A stretch of DNA of 64,000 nucleotides, from assembly GCA_034766995.1 (NCBI GenBank), contig CM068316.1, positions 8,838,200-8,902,199 of the forward strand, written 5' to 3'. Within the stretch, counting starts at the first letter, position 1. Each line of letters starts with the position of its first letter. Below the pieces are notes generated by a model. The model searched no databases, was not told the DNA's origin, and saw only the letters and a program-made list of their open reading frames with translations. Below are positions 25,750 to 38,515 of the stretch, one piece after another. The translations under genes were made by a program, and so were the position numbers. The stretch is from Acanthacorydalis orientalis. Its lineage: Eukaryota; Arthropoda; Insecta; Megaloptera; Corydalidae.

Positions 25750-27660
25750 TCAATTCAATTTAAAAAAGTGTATGGAAGGATAGACTTATTCTCTGTCAAT
25801 AAATTAAAATTTTAAATTATTAAATGTTATTAAATTAGTTTTTTTTCCGATTATAAAATATATAAATTGCTTCTATTTTGTTCTTCTCTAAAATGTCTCT
25901 TTAGAAAATATTTAAATGAAAAATCTTTCAATAGTAGACAATTATATTATTAGTAGTGCACTTTAATTACAGGGAACATAAAAAAACACACATTTTTAAA
26001 AATCAACTATGAATATTAATAATAATGCTATGAGTAAGTACAAACCAAATAAAATACTTGAATGAAACAGAAAATTTACTTAAATTACACATTTAATTCG
26101 ACTAATGAACTTTACATTAACCTTACAAATTCTATTTTTTCCTATTTGAAAATGTTCTCTTTAGAGGGTTAAAATAAAACAAATTATATTTCGTTTCACC
26201 TAGATAAAGTAAAAGGTATTTTTCTGTAGTTTGGTAGTAGGAAGATGATTAAGTTGTTCGGAATGCACATAAGAAACAATCAAAAAATATTAATAATAAT
26301 TTATTAAGCATTTTTGAACTCATCCGAACGATAAGGGGCATGGAAATCTGTGGTTTGTGGAGTAAATAAATGATTTATTTCTGAAATAAACATACATATA
26401 AAAGCATAAAAGACTGTTTATGAATTTTTTTAATTGGAGAAAGTTTTAAAAATATTTTATTAATCAAGTTTAGATTCACAAATGTCTAATAAATGATTAA
26501 TTTTCAAATAATTAATTAATAATTTTATTAAATTAATAGTTTATTAACTTTATAATATTAAATAAATAGTTTGTTAACTTTAATTAATATTTATTCTTAG
26601 TTATTGTCATTTCAATGTTAATTCCATCATCCTTAGAATCTCAAGAGTGTTACCATATAAAAAAAATGTTTTTTTTTTTATTTTAGCGCTCTGATGATGA
26701 CCGTATTGCAAACGAAATGGTAATAAACTTAATTTAAACATAATAAATAGTGAATTAAATTTTAATTTGTTTCATTTCTCTGTACCTACAGTTAAAGTTT
26801 TGTTTTTTTTTTGTCGCTGATGTCAATAAGTTTTCTCTTCACTACCGATTTCATTTTTCGACATCCTCAAGTAGTACTACGAGTAGTACCCACTTGAAGA
26901 TGTTGAACACAGGCAAAAAATAAATTACAAAAAATTAAATATATTAATATGTTACTTGAATAATTTACTTTGTAATTAACTTCTAATTTTCAATTATTCT
27001 AGAACAGAGAAGATAATTTTTCATTTTTTATGGAGACGTTTTAAGAAAATTAATTTAGCCATAGATCTAAAGACTAATTATTGTATTAATTGAAATTGAA
27101 TGATATTTATTTATTTAATAATTTTTCGATATCTTTGTTTTTGATAACTATGTGTGCTGGAAAAGATATTTTGACTATGAAAAAAACAGACCTTTTTTAC
27201 ACAGACAAAAAGAAATACTTATAAAACATTTTAATTTGCGCAAATTCAAATATATTACTTGAAAAATAAACTAACACATTTGTTTATTACAAAAAATAAA
27301 ACAGATATTTATGCCAGTGCATCATAATTTACCTGCACTGAACATATTTAACAATTAAATTGCGTATCTATACGAAGAGGTACCAATTTTTAATTAGTAA
27401 AACTAACAACGTAATCAGAACTGAAAATAAAATTTTCACAGAAGCGCACCGAGTGAATAATGTGTACACAAATCATATGTCACATGTATGAAATTTATGA
27501 CGCATTGCGAGAATAGATGACTGTGTTCAACGGCATGAAAGTATTTCTCTATAAAAAGAATCCACTGTACATTATTGCCGGCTGCTCGTTCAAGGAAGAT
27601 GGGCAGGTTATATTTTTTTCTTATTCTCTCTTCATATACAAATATATTTTTATATGCATT

Positions 27661-27694
<34 letters not shown>

Positions 27695-28450
27695 TTTTAT
27701 TAATCAATTGTGTATCTTATTGTATATTACAATTACTTTTAGATATATATTTCTCACATTAAGTTCTTCAATAAACATAAAACTTGAAAAGGTTTGATCG
27801 AACTAAATCAATCTTCAAATATATTTTCTATTATTATGTAGTTTAAACTATATATCTGCCGTAAATCCACATTAAAAAACACACTTTTCCGAGATTTGTG
27901 GTTAGTAAATACATGAATTTTTATTATTATTTTACTATTATCCTTGGATAACCTATGCTAAAAAGTTCGAATATAAAAAAGCCTGATGAATTTCTATATA
28001 AATAATATAAGTATAAGAAAATTCGTAATTATATTAAAAAATTAAAAGAAAATACTTTCTAATTAGAAATTAATTTCTAATTAATTAAAATATATTTAAT
28101 TTTAATCATCATATTTTAATTATTTAAATCGATTTTCTCATATTTCAATATAAATTTTTCGTTAGTCATTGATAATTTTATACTCCGGATTATAGCACAA
28201 ATTTAATACAATAAATCAGTTCTCAATTAATCTTTAGACCTCGAATAACTAATTTATTTCAATACATCAAAGCTCGAGAAAAATTAAAAGTAAATAAAAC
28301 AGTGTAGTCTATTTAGAAAAAAAAAATAATCCTCAAGTGGAAATGATGGTACAAAACTAATTAACAGCACTCAAGAAAGAAATAAAATACTAATATGTTT
28401 ACATAAATATTTACTTATTTTATTTAGTTTTTATCGTTTATTTGCTAACA
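25750..28450. other. very AT-rich unassigned DNA
   Basis: Contains a dispersed-family copy (26215-26395) and the weak exon candidate at 27517-27606; otherwise nothing. Confidence 0.5.
27517..27606 (+). other. candidate short exon ending at a GT donor
   Basis: An ATG-led frame of 30 codons (MTVFNGMKVFLYKKNPLYII, then AGCSFKEDGQ) ends at GGGCAG followed by GTTATAT, which could serve as a splice donor. Base composition over this stretch is clearly less AT-rich than the flanks. The frame runs on into a TA-repeat-coded tail if unspliced (to 27762). I do not recognise the peptide, and no acceptor is obvious upstream. Confidence 0.2.
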
Positions 28451-28458
28451 TTATTTGA

Positions 28459-28678
28459 TTAACCCTTTACGATCCACTGTACAGACGTTCGAGTTTCGAT
28501 TGAACAAGTCAATTGAACAGATTTCATTGCCATGCTGAAGATAAACCATTTTAAGCATGGCAATAAAATACATACACTAAGCAATAAATATACCACTGTC
28601 TAGAGGAACTGGACAGTGGACTTGTTCAATCGAAACACAATATCCAGAACGTTTGGACAATGAACTGTAAAGGGTTAA
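28459..28678. mobile_element. piggyBac-like MITE with TTAA ends
   Basis: A 220-bp inverted-repeat element bounded by TTAA on both sides. The ends are TTAACCCTTTACGATCCACT and, reverse-complemented, TTAACCCTTTACAGTTCATT. After a short divergent stretch the arms match again over TTTCGATTGAACAAGTC. The centre holds a second hairpin (ATTGCCATGCT paired with AGCATGGCAAT) and a third (CCACTGTC with GACAGTGG). TTAA targets and TTAACCCTTT termini are typical of piggyBac-derived MITEs in insects. It has no coding capacity. Confidence 0.8.
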
Positions 28679-28729
28679 AACTCTTTATTAGCAATAATAT
28701 TACCAATAATAACAATATATGAGATCTAC

Positions 28730-28990
28730 AAATTAATTTTGTGCCTTTTTTTATAAAAAACGCATGTTAACGGAAAAATGGACTAATTTTTAATCCTTAA
28801 AATATTTCTCCTAATTTTATACAACTTTACTCTATTTTTTGGATAACTGACAAATTTTTTGTCGAAGAAATGATGACAGTTCTTAAGTCGATGAAGTTGT
28901 AACGCATTTTCGGACCACTTTCACTGTTTTAGCAATTTTTCCATGATTTATGAGTAACAACATTCTTCAAAGTTGACCAAATTATTAAAT
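28730..28990 (-). pseudogene. mariner transposase C-terminal fragment
   Basis: A second copy of the remnant at 10620-10880, in the same orientation. The minus strand reads RQKICQLSKK*SKVV and then KYFKD, the degraded C-terminal mariner motif. Shared DNA landmarks include GTCGATGAAGTT and CATTTTCGGAC. It starts about 50 bp right of the piggyBac-like MITE at 28459-28678. Confidence 0.6.
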
Positions 28991-28999
28991 TATTTCTAA

Positions 29000-29406
29000 G
29001 GCTTTAACAGATTTTTTTTCAACTGAAATGCAGAAAGTATGCAATACCTAATATGCTGCTTTTCAAAACCCATCGTCTTTGGGAACTACTGTTCGGTGAG
29101 GTCATGCAAAATACTTGACCAAGATATATAGTGTTTTTAAATGTTCAGAATGGCACTTCAAAATATTAAGACGATAAAATATTTTAATTTAAGACTAAGT
29201 TATTATTGATTCAATTTAAAAGCACTGAATTAATTTTTACACATAGTATTTTTGTATACATAGGTACATACATATTGATATATATATATATATAATACCA
29301 TGATAACATAATATTTTGCAAATGGAATACGTTTTTCTTCATTCCTGTTTATTTTAATGATACAGTATATACAGCCAAAGGATAATGAAACAATCCGTAA
29401 TTTTAA

Positions 29407-29455
<49 letters not shown>

Positions 29456-30246
29456 TTATATACAGAGGAAATAATAAAAAAGAAAATGACTATGCGAATA
29501 AACTTCAACCGTGATTTAATATGAATACAAACAATGTCAATTAAAAAACCTTTAACCAATTTATTTACTTTTAGTCTATAAATAACTTTTTAATGTCATT
29601 GCTTTTATATTAGAATGTTTTAAAAAGAATATTTTCTTCACAGAGAGATTTGGTTGTTGATGTATTTTTATATTTTCTTCTCGGATTTTGTGTACTTATT
29701 TATTAGAACCAGTTGGTAAGAACTGAAATTATATTTTTTATTACACATTCATTATATATTTTTAAAGATGTATTTTTATGTATTTTGTAATGTTTTTATT
29801 GAATAAAAATGTGAAAATGATAGGATTTTTATCAGATTAGAGTTAACTAGAAATATATTACTCTCAAAGTATTTATTATTAGTATTAAAATTTATTATGG
29901 TAAAAAAATCTGTAGAATTTTTGTGTACAGAATAGAAAGAATTATTATTAAAAATAGTTTAATTTTTAAAAGATAGTCGCCTAAGTGTAAAAGATAAATA
30001 TTGATCTAATAGAGAGAACAAAGAAAACACCTGCGGCAGTTAATAGGTTAATAAATATACTTAACTAATATTACGAGGTTTCAGGTGTTATAGAACAGAT
30101 GTGCATTCCTTATTGCTAGGGCTGAGCATCTATAATTATAATATATAATAGAAATTATTTTTTGATGCACTCTAAGGATGATAACACTGCTATTCTAATT
30201 TGTATTTAGTTAAAGAAGGAAACTACGATTAATATTTAAGCAATTG

Positions 30247-30287
<41 letters not shown>

Positions 30288-31658
30288 ATAATTTTAGATG
30301 ATGATATATGGTTTTATGTATTGACTTAGTGGATCCATAAAATATCTAAAGTTAATTTAAAAAAATATAATCAATGCACGAAAAACGGAATGTAAAGATG
30401 ACATTTTTTCCTCTAATTAAATTACTTTCTTATTTCTTCAATAGAAAATTGAACTGTAAATAAAAAAAAGTTTTTCTATTGAATCAACTTAAAAAAAATA
30501 AAATTGTTCTAAAGTCATCTGCAGTCTTGTTGTATTGACTCCAACGACTACACTGTGTGTGACCACATCTATTGTTTCTCGTGTCTGATACTTTCAACAA
30601 CAAGCTTTTGTTGGTGTTTTCAATTCTTGAACTCAATAGATTCTGTTCTTTGTTCGCGAATAAACATGACTCTACTGAATTTTGTGATACATTGTTAGTT
30701 ACTCAATAAACAATAACAGTAGATTATATAATAAACATTTTAAATGTCTGTTACAGTTCCAGTTATTTCATTAAGAAATTTAATTAGCTTTCAGTATTAA
30801 ATCGTGTTCTGTTAGGTTCAGTTCAGTGTGCGAGGAAATTAATTTTAAAAATATATAATAAGAAAATATTGATTTTATAACATAGAAAAGTAGAAGAGTA
30901 ATTATTTTTTATCTATTTTTTTTAATTATCGATTATGATTTTATAACTGAATAAAAATCGAAACCATTTCCTATTCTAAAATTTTAATTGTAGAGTTTAA
31001 AAATTTTTTTTAGAAAATAAACTGTTTAAATAATGTTTTAGTAAGGAATTCACATTTTTAGTAAACGGTTAATATAAAAATTATAAAAAAATTACATAAA
31101 TGTGTTATTTTTATTAATAATAAATATTTTATTGCACAATATAGTTCTGGAATTGTGGCTAAATTCAATTTCACATTTATTTTTTTTAACAATTAATTAG
31201 TGATTAAATTTTATTGTTGCATATGTATATTTAACTTATATGTATTACTTATGTGTATTTAAACAATTCTTCTAAAAAATGCAGCCCATTTTGTAACTGT
31301 GGCATACGATGGTGAGGAATCACCGTACACACTACATATGTTTTCAAAAATTAAGTGTCATTTGAATCACTGAAAGCTAAAAATTCAATAAAAGCACAAT
31401 GTTTCAATTTATACATTTCAGAAAACTAACCAAACACGTCTTATTTAGATTGCTGTCAAAGATAAACCAAGAGACATTTTGCACTCAATTTTTTATAGAC
31501 AGCTAATCAAGAAAGCCGCTTCAAGAAAAAAATACTTTCAACTCTCCACAATAATATCTATATGACACTTTTACAAATTTTTGAAACTCCCTCCTATACT
31601 ACTAAGATAAACTTGTCTATCGTTTTTCCCTCTCCTAAAACACACATATACATGCATA

Positions 31659-31660
<2 letters not shown>
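29000..31660. other. very AT-rich unassigned DNA
   Basis: TA arrays at 29410-29451 and 30248-30283. A less AT-rich patch at 30520-30840 has no frame or terminal repeat. Confidence 0.5.

Positions 31661-31662
<2 letters not shown>

Positions 31663-31704
<42 letters not shown>
31663..31704. repeat. (TA)n, left flank of mariner
   Basis: Ends at the TA adjoining the left terminus of the mariner at 31705; the array resumes at 32968-33031. Confidence 0.96.
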
Positions 31705-31710
<6 letters not shown>

Positions 31711-32966
31711 CAATACAAAAGTTCGTATATGATTTGAAATTGGAACTCAGGGCAATATTTCGAAGAAAACATTTTTATTAATCAACTATGTAGTCATCAG
31801 CGTTTTTTACAATCATTTTCCAACGATCAGGCAGCTGCTTGATTCCTTGTTTGTAAACTTGCGCGGTTTTTCGGCAAAAAAGTCAGTGATGTGGTTTTTG
31901 ACGGCGTTCACGGTGTCAATTTTTTTACCGTTTAAACTGGTTCTGTGGTGACCCGAACAAATGATAATCCAAAAGGTAAAATGTCCGGAGAATACGCTGG
32001 ATGTGATATGATTTCCCATTTTAACTGCTTCAGTTCTTGCAGAGTTAGTTTTGCTGGATGTGGTTTTACATTATTCTGGTGGAATATGACCCTCTTGAGA
32101 CAAGCCAAAATCGGACGTTTATCTTTAATTGCTGCGTTCAGTTTGGTTAGTTTTTGACAGTACTTATCCTTAGTAATCCTTTTGCCCCGTGAGAGCTGCT
32201 CAAAATAATCAACCCGTTTGCAATTCCACCAAATACAAAGTAACACCTTCATCGGATACAACCCAGCTTTAGCTGCTGTTTCTTCCCTTTCATTCGCTTA
32301 TTTCCATGTTCGTCTACGTCGAAAGTTTTATACGATCCATTTCACACCATCCAATCACCAACCGATCCAAAAAAGCTATCTGGTAAGGTGACCAATCAAA
32401 GAAACTGTCGAAGTGATGCGATCAACCTTGTTTTTTTCAGATGAGTGAGATAACAACGTATCAAGCTTCAACATGAACCCCAACTTCTTTAAATGCCGAA
32501 ATACAGTCGATTTGCCAACATTGAGTGCCTCAGAAAACTCTTCCGACTAAATTCGTGAGTTATTTCCAATTAAAGCGTGCACAACATTACCGTCGAGAGT
32601 AGGGTTGATCTTCGATGTTGAAATCACTAAGTCGAAATTTATCAAACCATTTCTTACAGGTGGAAGTGATGGTGCATGGTCCAAATAAACCTCTCGAATA
32701 TTTTTCATTGCCGCGCCAACGGTTACTCCTTTCCAAAACTCGTACAATATATTGTGAAAAAAGTGTATCTTAACGTTGTCCACGTTCAAAATTTTTCTTA
32801 TACACAAGAAGAAACGAAACAAATGCGCCTGATGCTCAAATGACAGATGTGACTGTCACCTTTCAAACAATATACAATAACATGAATACATTTCAATCAC
32901 GAGAACCTCCGTACCATATTCTTAACACCACTTATTGAGTCATATACGAAATTTTGCATTGATCCA

Positions 32967-32967
<1 letters not shown>
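31705..32967 (-). mobile_element. mariner element with TTGGATCAAT ends, inside (TA)n
   Basis: A mariner-size element of 1263 bp. The left end TTGGATCAATACAAAAGTTC and the reverse complement of the right end, TTGGATCAATGCAAAATTTC, match at 18 of 20 positions. A TA lies immediately outside each end. Both flanks are (TA)n: 31663-31704 on the left and 32968-33031 on the right. The minus strand carries a broken transposase. Confidence 0.9.
31813..32822 (-). pseudogene. degenerate mariner transposase
   Basis: Three minus-strand reading segments together cover most of a mariner transposase. The N-terminal helix-turn-helix region (32547-32822) includes KGVTVGAAMKNIREVY. The middle segment (31932-32261) has YPMKVLLCIWWNCK, then the second catalytic site as HQNNVKPH, then HPAYSPDILP as the third. 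The C-terminal segment (31813-32019) reads VKNHITDFFAEKPRKF. The usual HQDNARPH aspartate has become asparagine, the first catalytic block near 32330 is disrupted, and frameshifts separate the parts. It is inactive on sequence grounds. Confidence 0.88.

Positions 32968-33031
<64 letters not shown>
32968..33031. repeat. (TA)n, right flank of mariner
   Basis: Begins at the TA adjoining the right terminus of the mariner (32967), with one AAATA break near 32973. Confidence 0.96.
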
Positions 33032-33035
<4 letters not shown>

Positions 33036-33369
33036 TTGATATTTAATTCTACAATTTATTCTATTTTATAAAAATGAGTAAAAGTTAAAAGAGGAAAGTA
33101 CTTTTCTGAATTATATATATATATTTAAAGAATATTTTGTTAATACACTGAATTACGTTTTAATACTACTATTTATGAAAACTTACAAGTAAATGCTGTT
33201 CTAAATAAATATATAATGTTACAAAAAATAATTGAATTTAAAAAAATACACTGTTTGAAATTTGATAAAATTAAAGATCAAAGTAATATCAAAACATCTA
33301 AAAAAATTATGAAAATTAATTATTTACAGCTATCTTAGGAATAATGTATATGGATTGATGTTTATGTAA

Positions 33370-33414
<45 letters not shown>

Positions 33415-33489
33415 TAATGAATTTATTATATATGCTAAAGAACAAAAAAAAATACAAATAGAATAATAAATAAACCGACATAAAACAAC

Positions 33490-33960
33490 TTTAAGTGCTT
33501 ACATAAGACGCATAACATTAAAAACGATCAGCGAATTACTTTCCGTACTTTTATTGGTTCATTTGCCGTTTTTTTAGGTACACGCACTTAAGTCTTTTTA
33601 AATTGAATCAACATTTCATGGGTATTATAAGGGTGAGTGAATAGCGAGTAAGTATATATTATACGTGTTTTATTTACGATGAACGGCGACATTTTAAGTT
33701 CAATATTATATTCGTTTACATGATCATTTAAGTGGTCTGAGAGCTCGCGTTTGAATAATTCATGCAAAATAAAAATTCACAGTAACTCAGCAAATTGGTG
33801 TTCATCTTCTAATTTGCAATTTAAATAATTTTCCAATAACCCCGGTAATAAAATGAGAGAGCCGGAAAACCTTAATGGCGAGTTGCGTCTGTGATGTTAT
33901 AGTGCGTGCCGCATGGAAAACAGATATGCTCTTCTTTTTGTTGATTTATCAGTTTCGAAT
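33490..33960. other. moderate-GC island with donor-like words
   Basis: About 470 bp of complex DNA. AAGG-GTGAGTG (33631) and GCGA-GTAAGTATA (33646) match the splice-donor consensus well, but no open exon precedes them. CCGGTAATAAAATGAG and GGCGAGTTGCGTCTGTGATG are other landmarks. Confidence 0.3.
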
Positions 33961-33986
33961 ATTAACTGTAGAAGTTATTTTTTGTA

Positions 33987-34047
<61 letters not shown>

Positions 34048-34439
34048 TATAGATAGATATGTGTATGTTTGCATGTATTATACAAGTATAAATATTAACA
34101 GGACTTTTCAAGACATAGTAACTTATCTCTTATGTTTCTCAAGAGAGATAAAAAAGTAATTACTTTCAAAATCACAAAATATTCATTCTCTACAATAACG
34201 TTTTTTTCCTTTTTTGTAAAAATTATCAATTTGTATAATATAGAGAGTAGTTGAATGATCAAAAATATTCTTTACTATCACACCATAACATAGTCTATTA
34301 GGTATAAAAAGTAATTCTGTACCTTTAAATGAACTAATCATAACTCCATTGTAAATTAAAATATTTTCTCGTCATTTTAAGATTTTGATTTGTTAACCCT
34401 ATCATTTAAAAACATAATATATCTTGGTTAACAAATTGT

Positions 34440-34625
34440 CATAATCTCACAAAATAATAGTGAACATGATGGCGTCTGAAAATCTGTATATTAGGCATGA
34501 TTTGTTTAGCTTTAGTGAAAGCTGCTGTGATACATAAAACATGTAAAAAATGCTAAAATAGTAGAAGAGGTCCGAAAATACATTGCTTCATCGACTCGAA
34601 ACCGAAATTTTTTTGATAAAAATAT
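34440..34625 (+). pseudogene. mariner transposase fragment, inverted copy
   Basis: Third member of the group at 10620 and 28730, in the opposite orientation. GAGGTCCGAAAATACATTGC (34567) reads EVRKYIA, followed one frame over by the equivalent of DSKPKFFDK. The similarity ends near 34625, before the terminal LP.RW region. Only short blocks match, so the call depends on the other two copies. Confidence 0.5.
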
Positions 34626-34639
34626 ATCTTTACACACAT

Positions 34640-34905
34640 TTACATTAAAGATATACTTTTACACATTTGTAAAAATATATCTTTACACTTTATTAATTTT
34701 ATATTTTTTTCCACATTTTTCAATGTTTAATAGTGTAAATTTTTTCAAAATAAGAGTTTTGCTATATGAGTGTAAATAAATGATGATCACACATCAGTTG
34801 AAGTGCCAATAAAAAATTAATGAAATGGTCTCAAGGTAATATTCCTTTATTTTTATGAATAATATGATGGTAACAAATAAAAACATTCGTGAAGCTTAGG
34901 GTAAG

Positions 34906-34939
<34 letters not shown>

Positions 34940-35850
34940 GTACCAAAACTGATTCCAAGAAATTCTATTCTGAAGCTCTGTTGAAACGAAACTTTTTTTA
35001 GTAAAGCTCTTTGTATTTGATAAAGATTTATGCAACCAATCGCTTGCCAAAAAAAATCCAAACTGCACACTAGTTTATTTATTTAATTTGTAATTTTCAG
35101 AAGCTTGATATATTAAATCATTAGTGCCTAGCCAAAGTGTTGAGCAATTAACAAAAAAACTAAGAGTTACACACTCTAATTCCCTTTGAAAAAAATTAAA
35201 AAATGGAAAATTCAAGCAATATGTAACACAAATGAATTGTTGAAAGTTAATATTCTGTGACAAATAGAAGTATCTTGATATGTTATCTCACAAGTCAAAG
35301 ATGAATCATTCTTTAACTAGATTGTAATAAGAAATAAGTAATTAATTTTTTTATTCACATACTCGTAATATTAAACGCAATAGATAATAAATAGATGAAG
35401 AGAAACCAAAAGAGGATTTCAAATTTAAACCCCATTTCTAAAAACGTTTATTTCATCTTTAGTAGGAAAAATCAATTAAAATCTCTTCATTAAACTACTT
35501 GTTCATTTGAAAGCATGATTTTGATTCTTTGTTATATTATTTCGGAAGAACAAATCCTCGTTTCCTATTTCAATGAATGTTCTATAAATATACAAGTCAA
35601 ACTGAAGAATAATATATCATCTTTCTTATTTTCCTAATTTAATATCATTCAAACATTTATTTTGAAATATACTGAATTATTTAGATAGAATACAAATGAA
35701 TTCATGTGACGAGGTACTTGAGAATTTCTTTCGAGTAAACTAAACAAAATTTATATTTGACAAAATAATGTTAAAAAATAGAAGACAATATATAATTAAT
35801 TAAATGAAAAGTTATTTTTTATTCTTATATTAGTCATTAAATAGAGAATT

Positions 35851-35882
<32 letters not shown>

Positions 35883-36940
35883 ATAAATTATAAAATATAT
35901 TATTTTCATAAAATGATGATGAGAAAGTTAAGAAAATGTTATAAAAACAACTTAACACAACGAAGGAAAAATATACAATAAAGATATGAATATCATTATA
36001 GACACAGTTTATAAAATATTGAATTGGTTCTACTGATACTATGCTAAAATGTTTTTTTCCCTGATAAAGTTTAAACGAACAAGTAATTTAATGTTCAACA
36101 AACATGTTTTTCAGTTAAAGTTTCAAATAAATCAATAAAAGTTCAGTGTTTATATTCAAATAAAAGTTTCTCTTACAAATATTATTTGGTAAATTTATAT
36201 TTTTTTTAAATATGTAAATTATTTTAATTATTTTATAAATTTTAAATTTTCGATCACAATTTGTTTCGATGTTTCAAGTAGATTTTATAAAAAAAACTAT
36301 TTGATAACGTTTTAATATGTACGGAAATTTGAATTTAATAGTCTGTAAAATTATTTAATAAAAACTATTTTTTTTTGTTCGGTGCAGACGTATTTGTTCA
36401 TATATTCATATACAATGGTTTGAAAATAAAAATAAAACGTACTTATCTCCTTTCGAATTTCCTCTCGTACAATATGTGATTATCACAATTGATTTATTAA
36501 CATTTAACCGATGTCAAACGTTCAACAATTGTACATTTCGATACAAATAATATCACATGAACAGATCTGGAACGTTAATCGGGACATAACGATTTTTTAA
36601 AGAGATATGTACGAGTAGAGTTTGATGTTACTAAATCGTTTGATATTGTATTTTAATTACGAGATGATCGTTGGAAAAATATTTTAAATTGGAGATTTTG
36701 TTATAAGCGAAACATTTTTTTTATTTCAAATACGTTAATAGATTATTCTATTATATATTTAAATATTTTTTATTGATCAATAATAGAAGAATTCTGATTG
36801 ATATATTAATTATATTTCAGTTTAATGGAATATAATATAAATTTATTAAGATTTTTATAAAATAAATTATTTTATTTAAATCACTTTCTATTATAAATGC
36901 TTTAAAAGAATAATACTTTTTTTCAGTGAATTTACTTAGA
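34640..36940. other. very AT-rich unassigned DNA
   Basis: Short frames at 34831-35263 cross a TA array and lack motifs. A modestly less AT-rich patch is at 36440-36640. Nothing else is supportable. Confidence 0.5.
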
Positions 36941-36948
36941 CTTCTTAC

Positions 36949-36999
36949 CTTTATTTTATTTTATCGAACTAGGAGGCACCATCCCCTCCTCGCTCCTTC
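36949..36999 (-). other. candidate 51-nt spliced exon with stops in all frames
   Basis: On the minus strand the sequence TTTCTGTTATTTTCCAG is directly followed by 51 nt and then GTAAGAAGT. These are near-consensus 3' and 5' splice sites with a good pyrimidine tract. The segment is much more GC-rich than its surroundings over its first 36 nt. One frame reads RSEEGMVPPSSIK and then stops; the other two also hit stops. It could be a last coding exon variant, a poison exon, or chance. No other exon of the same gene was recognised. Confidence 0.3.
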
Positions 37000-37615
37000 C
37001 TGGAAAATAACAGAAATTAACAAATTATACGCACAAATAATTTGCATAAAATCTAAGTTTTAAAATTTTTATTAAAAAAGTTTAGAAAAATTAACAAAAA
37101 AAAAATACAATGTTAAAATGAGTAACAATTTTTTTATTCTAAAGTTTTAGTGACTACAATATTCTGAATAAATTTCTTATCAGTTTTACATTGAAATCAT
37201 ATACCCTCGTTCATTATACACCGTGAAACAGAACACTGATCAAACATTAATATCAACCAATCAGAACAGAGACCACGCTATCGATATCGACCAATCAGAG
37301 AATGAATATAAGTCTAGGGGACCCCATCATCACTGAATCATTTTTATATTACAGAGAGACATTTTTTTCTAATATAGTTTTAGTACTGTGTTTAAATTCA
37401 CTTTAACAAATAATCTTTTCACTCATCTTACAAATTATACTTCATTCTCTAATTAAAAATATTCAATAATTGATTATTGATCATTTTTTTACTCTTCTTT
37501 ATGAATATTTTGATAGTAATCCCGTTATCTTCTGAGAGCTTTGGCACAGGAAAAACTTTTAAATAGATTTAAAAAAATAAATGTGTAAAATAAATAACTA
37601 TCACAAATTAATTAA

Positions 37616-37760
37616 ATACAAGACAAAAATATTACTCCGCCTGCAACTGTGTCGGATGAATACTCAATCCATCCGACACAGTTGCAGGCGGAGTACTCAA
37701 GTCCGACTCAATTGTTGCCGGTCCTAAGTCCGGATAAAAGAAAAAGAGGAAAGTTGAAAG
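37616..37760 (+). other. open frame with perfect hairpin and splice-donor-like end
   Basis: A frame open from 37616 reads through a perfect 26-bp inverted repeat and into a basic stretch (SPDKRKRGKLK). At 37760 it reaches AAAG-GTAAGG, a good donor sequence; unspliced it continues to a stop at 37856. The segment is about half GC. The basic run resembles a nuclear localisation signal but is too short to assign. It may be an exon, or part of an unrecognised mobile element extending to about 37990. Confidence 0.2.
37633..37695. repeat. perfect 26-bp inverted repeat with 11-nt loop
   Basis: The left arm 37633-37658 starts TACTCCGCCTGCAACTGTGT. The right arm 37670-37695 is its exact reverse complement. 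The loop is AATACTCAATC. The arms are about 54% GC, so the stem is far more stable than the TA-based palindromes elsewhere in the window. Confidence 0.95.
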
Positions 37761-37990
37761 GTAAGGTTAACACCCTACCTTCCAAAAAAAATGGAAGAAT
37801 GTTGATAAAAAACGCAGGATACTTCGGAACAGGAACAATCATGTGGATAGCATGAGCGAATAGCGACTTTCCCACGTTTGCAAAAATGGACGACAGCCCA
37901 TTGGGATGTGTACAGAGATGGAAATCCTTATCTACTGAGCTGCAGTGAGAGACAAAGCAACAGTATAATGCTCCTAGCTTAATAAGAAGA
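37696..37990. other. higher-GC segment next to the hairpin
   Basis: Continues the composition of 37616-37760. A minus-strand frame runs over 37708-38031 and a plus frame to 37856; neither is recognised. It ends in a GAAGAAGAAGAA run (37984). It could be part of an unidentified mobile element. Confidence 0.3.
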
Positions 37991-38379
37991 AGAAGAACAA
38001 AATATATGTAATTATATACGTAAACAAACATTATTATGAATCATAAATTCTAAAATTCTCAAAAAATCCTCTTGAAAATTTAAATAGATAAAATTGAAAG
38101 TAAGTGGCTTGAAAACGTTGATTTTTTTATAAATATTGCAGATTTAACTAGATTTTCAAATCAACTAATTTTTTATATCAATGAATCTTAAACAACTGAT
38201 TTTTAAATTAATATGATGCGAAATAAACAAAGATGATTGAACGAAACAGTATAAAAAAATCAAATAAATGAAACCGTATATTCTATTAGTTTAATTCTAT
38301 TTTAAATCCTAAATTTCTACCGTTATCGTCTATTTATTATATATGAAAGAAGTGAAAACTTTCCAACATTTATTTCATT

Positions 38380-38515
38380 GTACAACAATTAGGCTTCACA
38401 TCCTGCGGTTGTCCGATGCCAAACTTTACTTTCATTCCGCCTCGATTCATTCCGACTTGCTTGACGTTTTGCGGTCCGCGTATAAAAGCACCGGAATGAT
38501 GAATACGAAAAATAA
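38380..38515 (+). promoter_or_regulatory. possible core promoter: GTATAAAAGC in GC-rich DNA
   Basis: TATAAAAG at 38481-38488 lies in a CG-containing stretch (GCGGTCCGCG just upstream). An arthropod-like initiator TCAGT occurs at 38530-38534, but the spacing of about 50 bp is longer than the usual 30. No downstream gene is seen. Confidence 0.2.

Noticed and set aside
30520..30850. Possible LTR
   Set aside because: No paired direct repeat, TG...CA boundaries or reverse-transcriptase sequence was found nearby.
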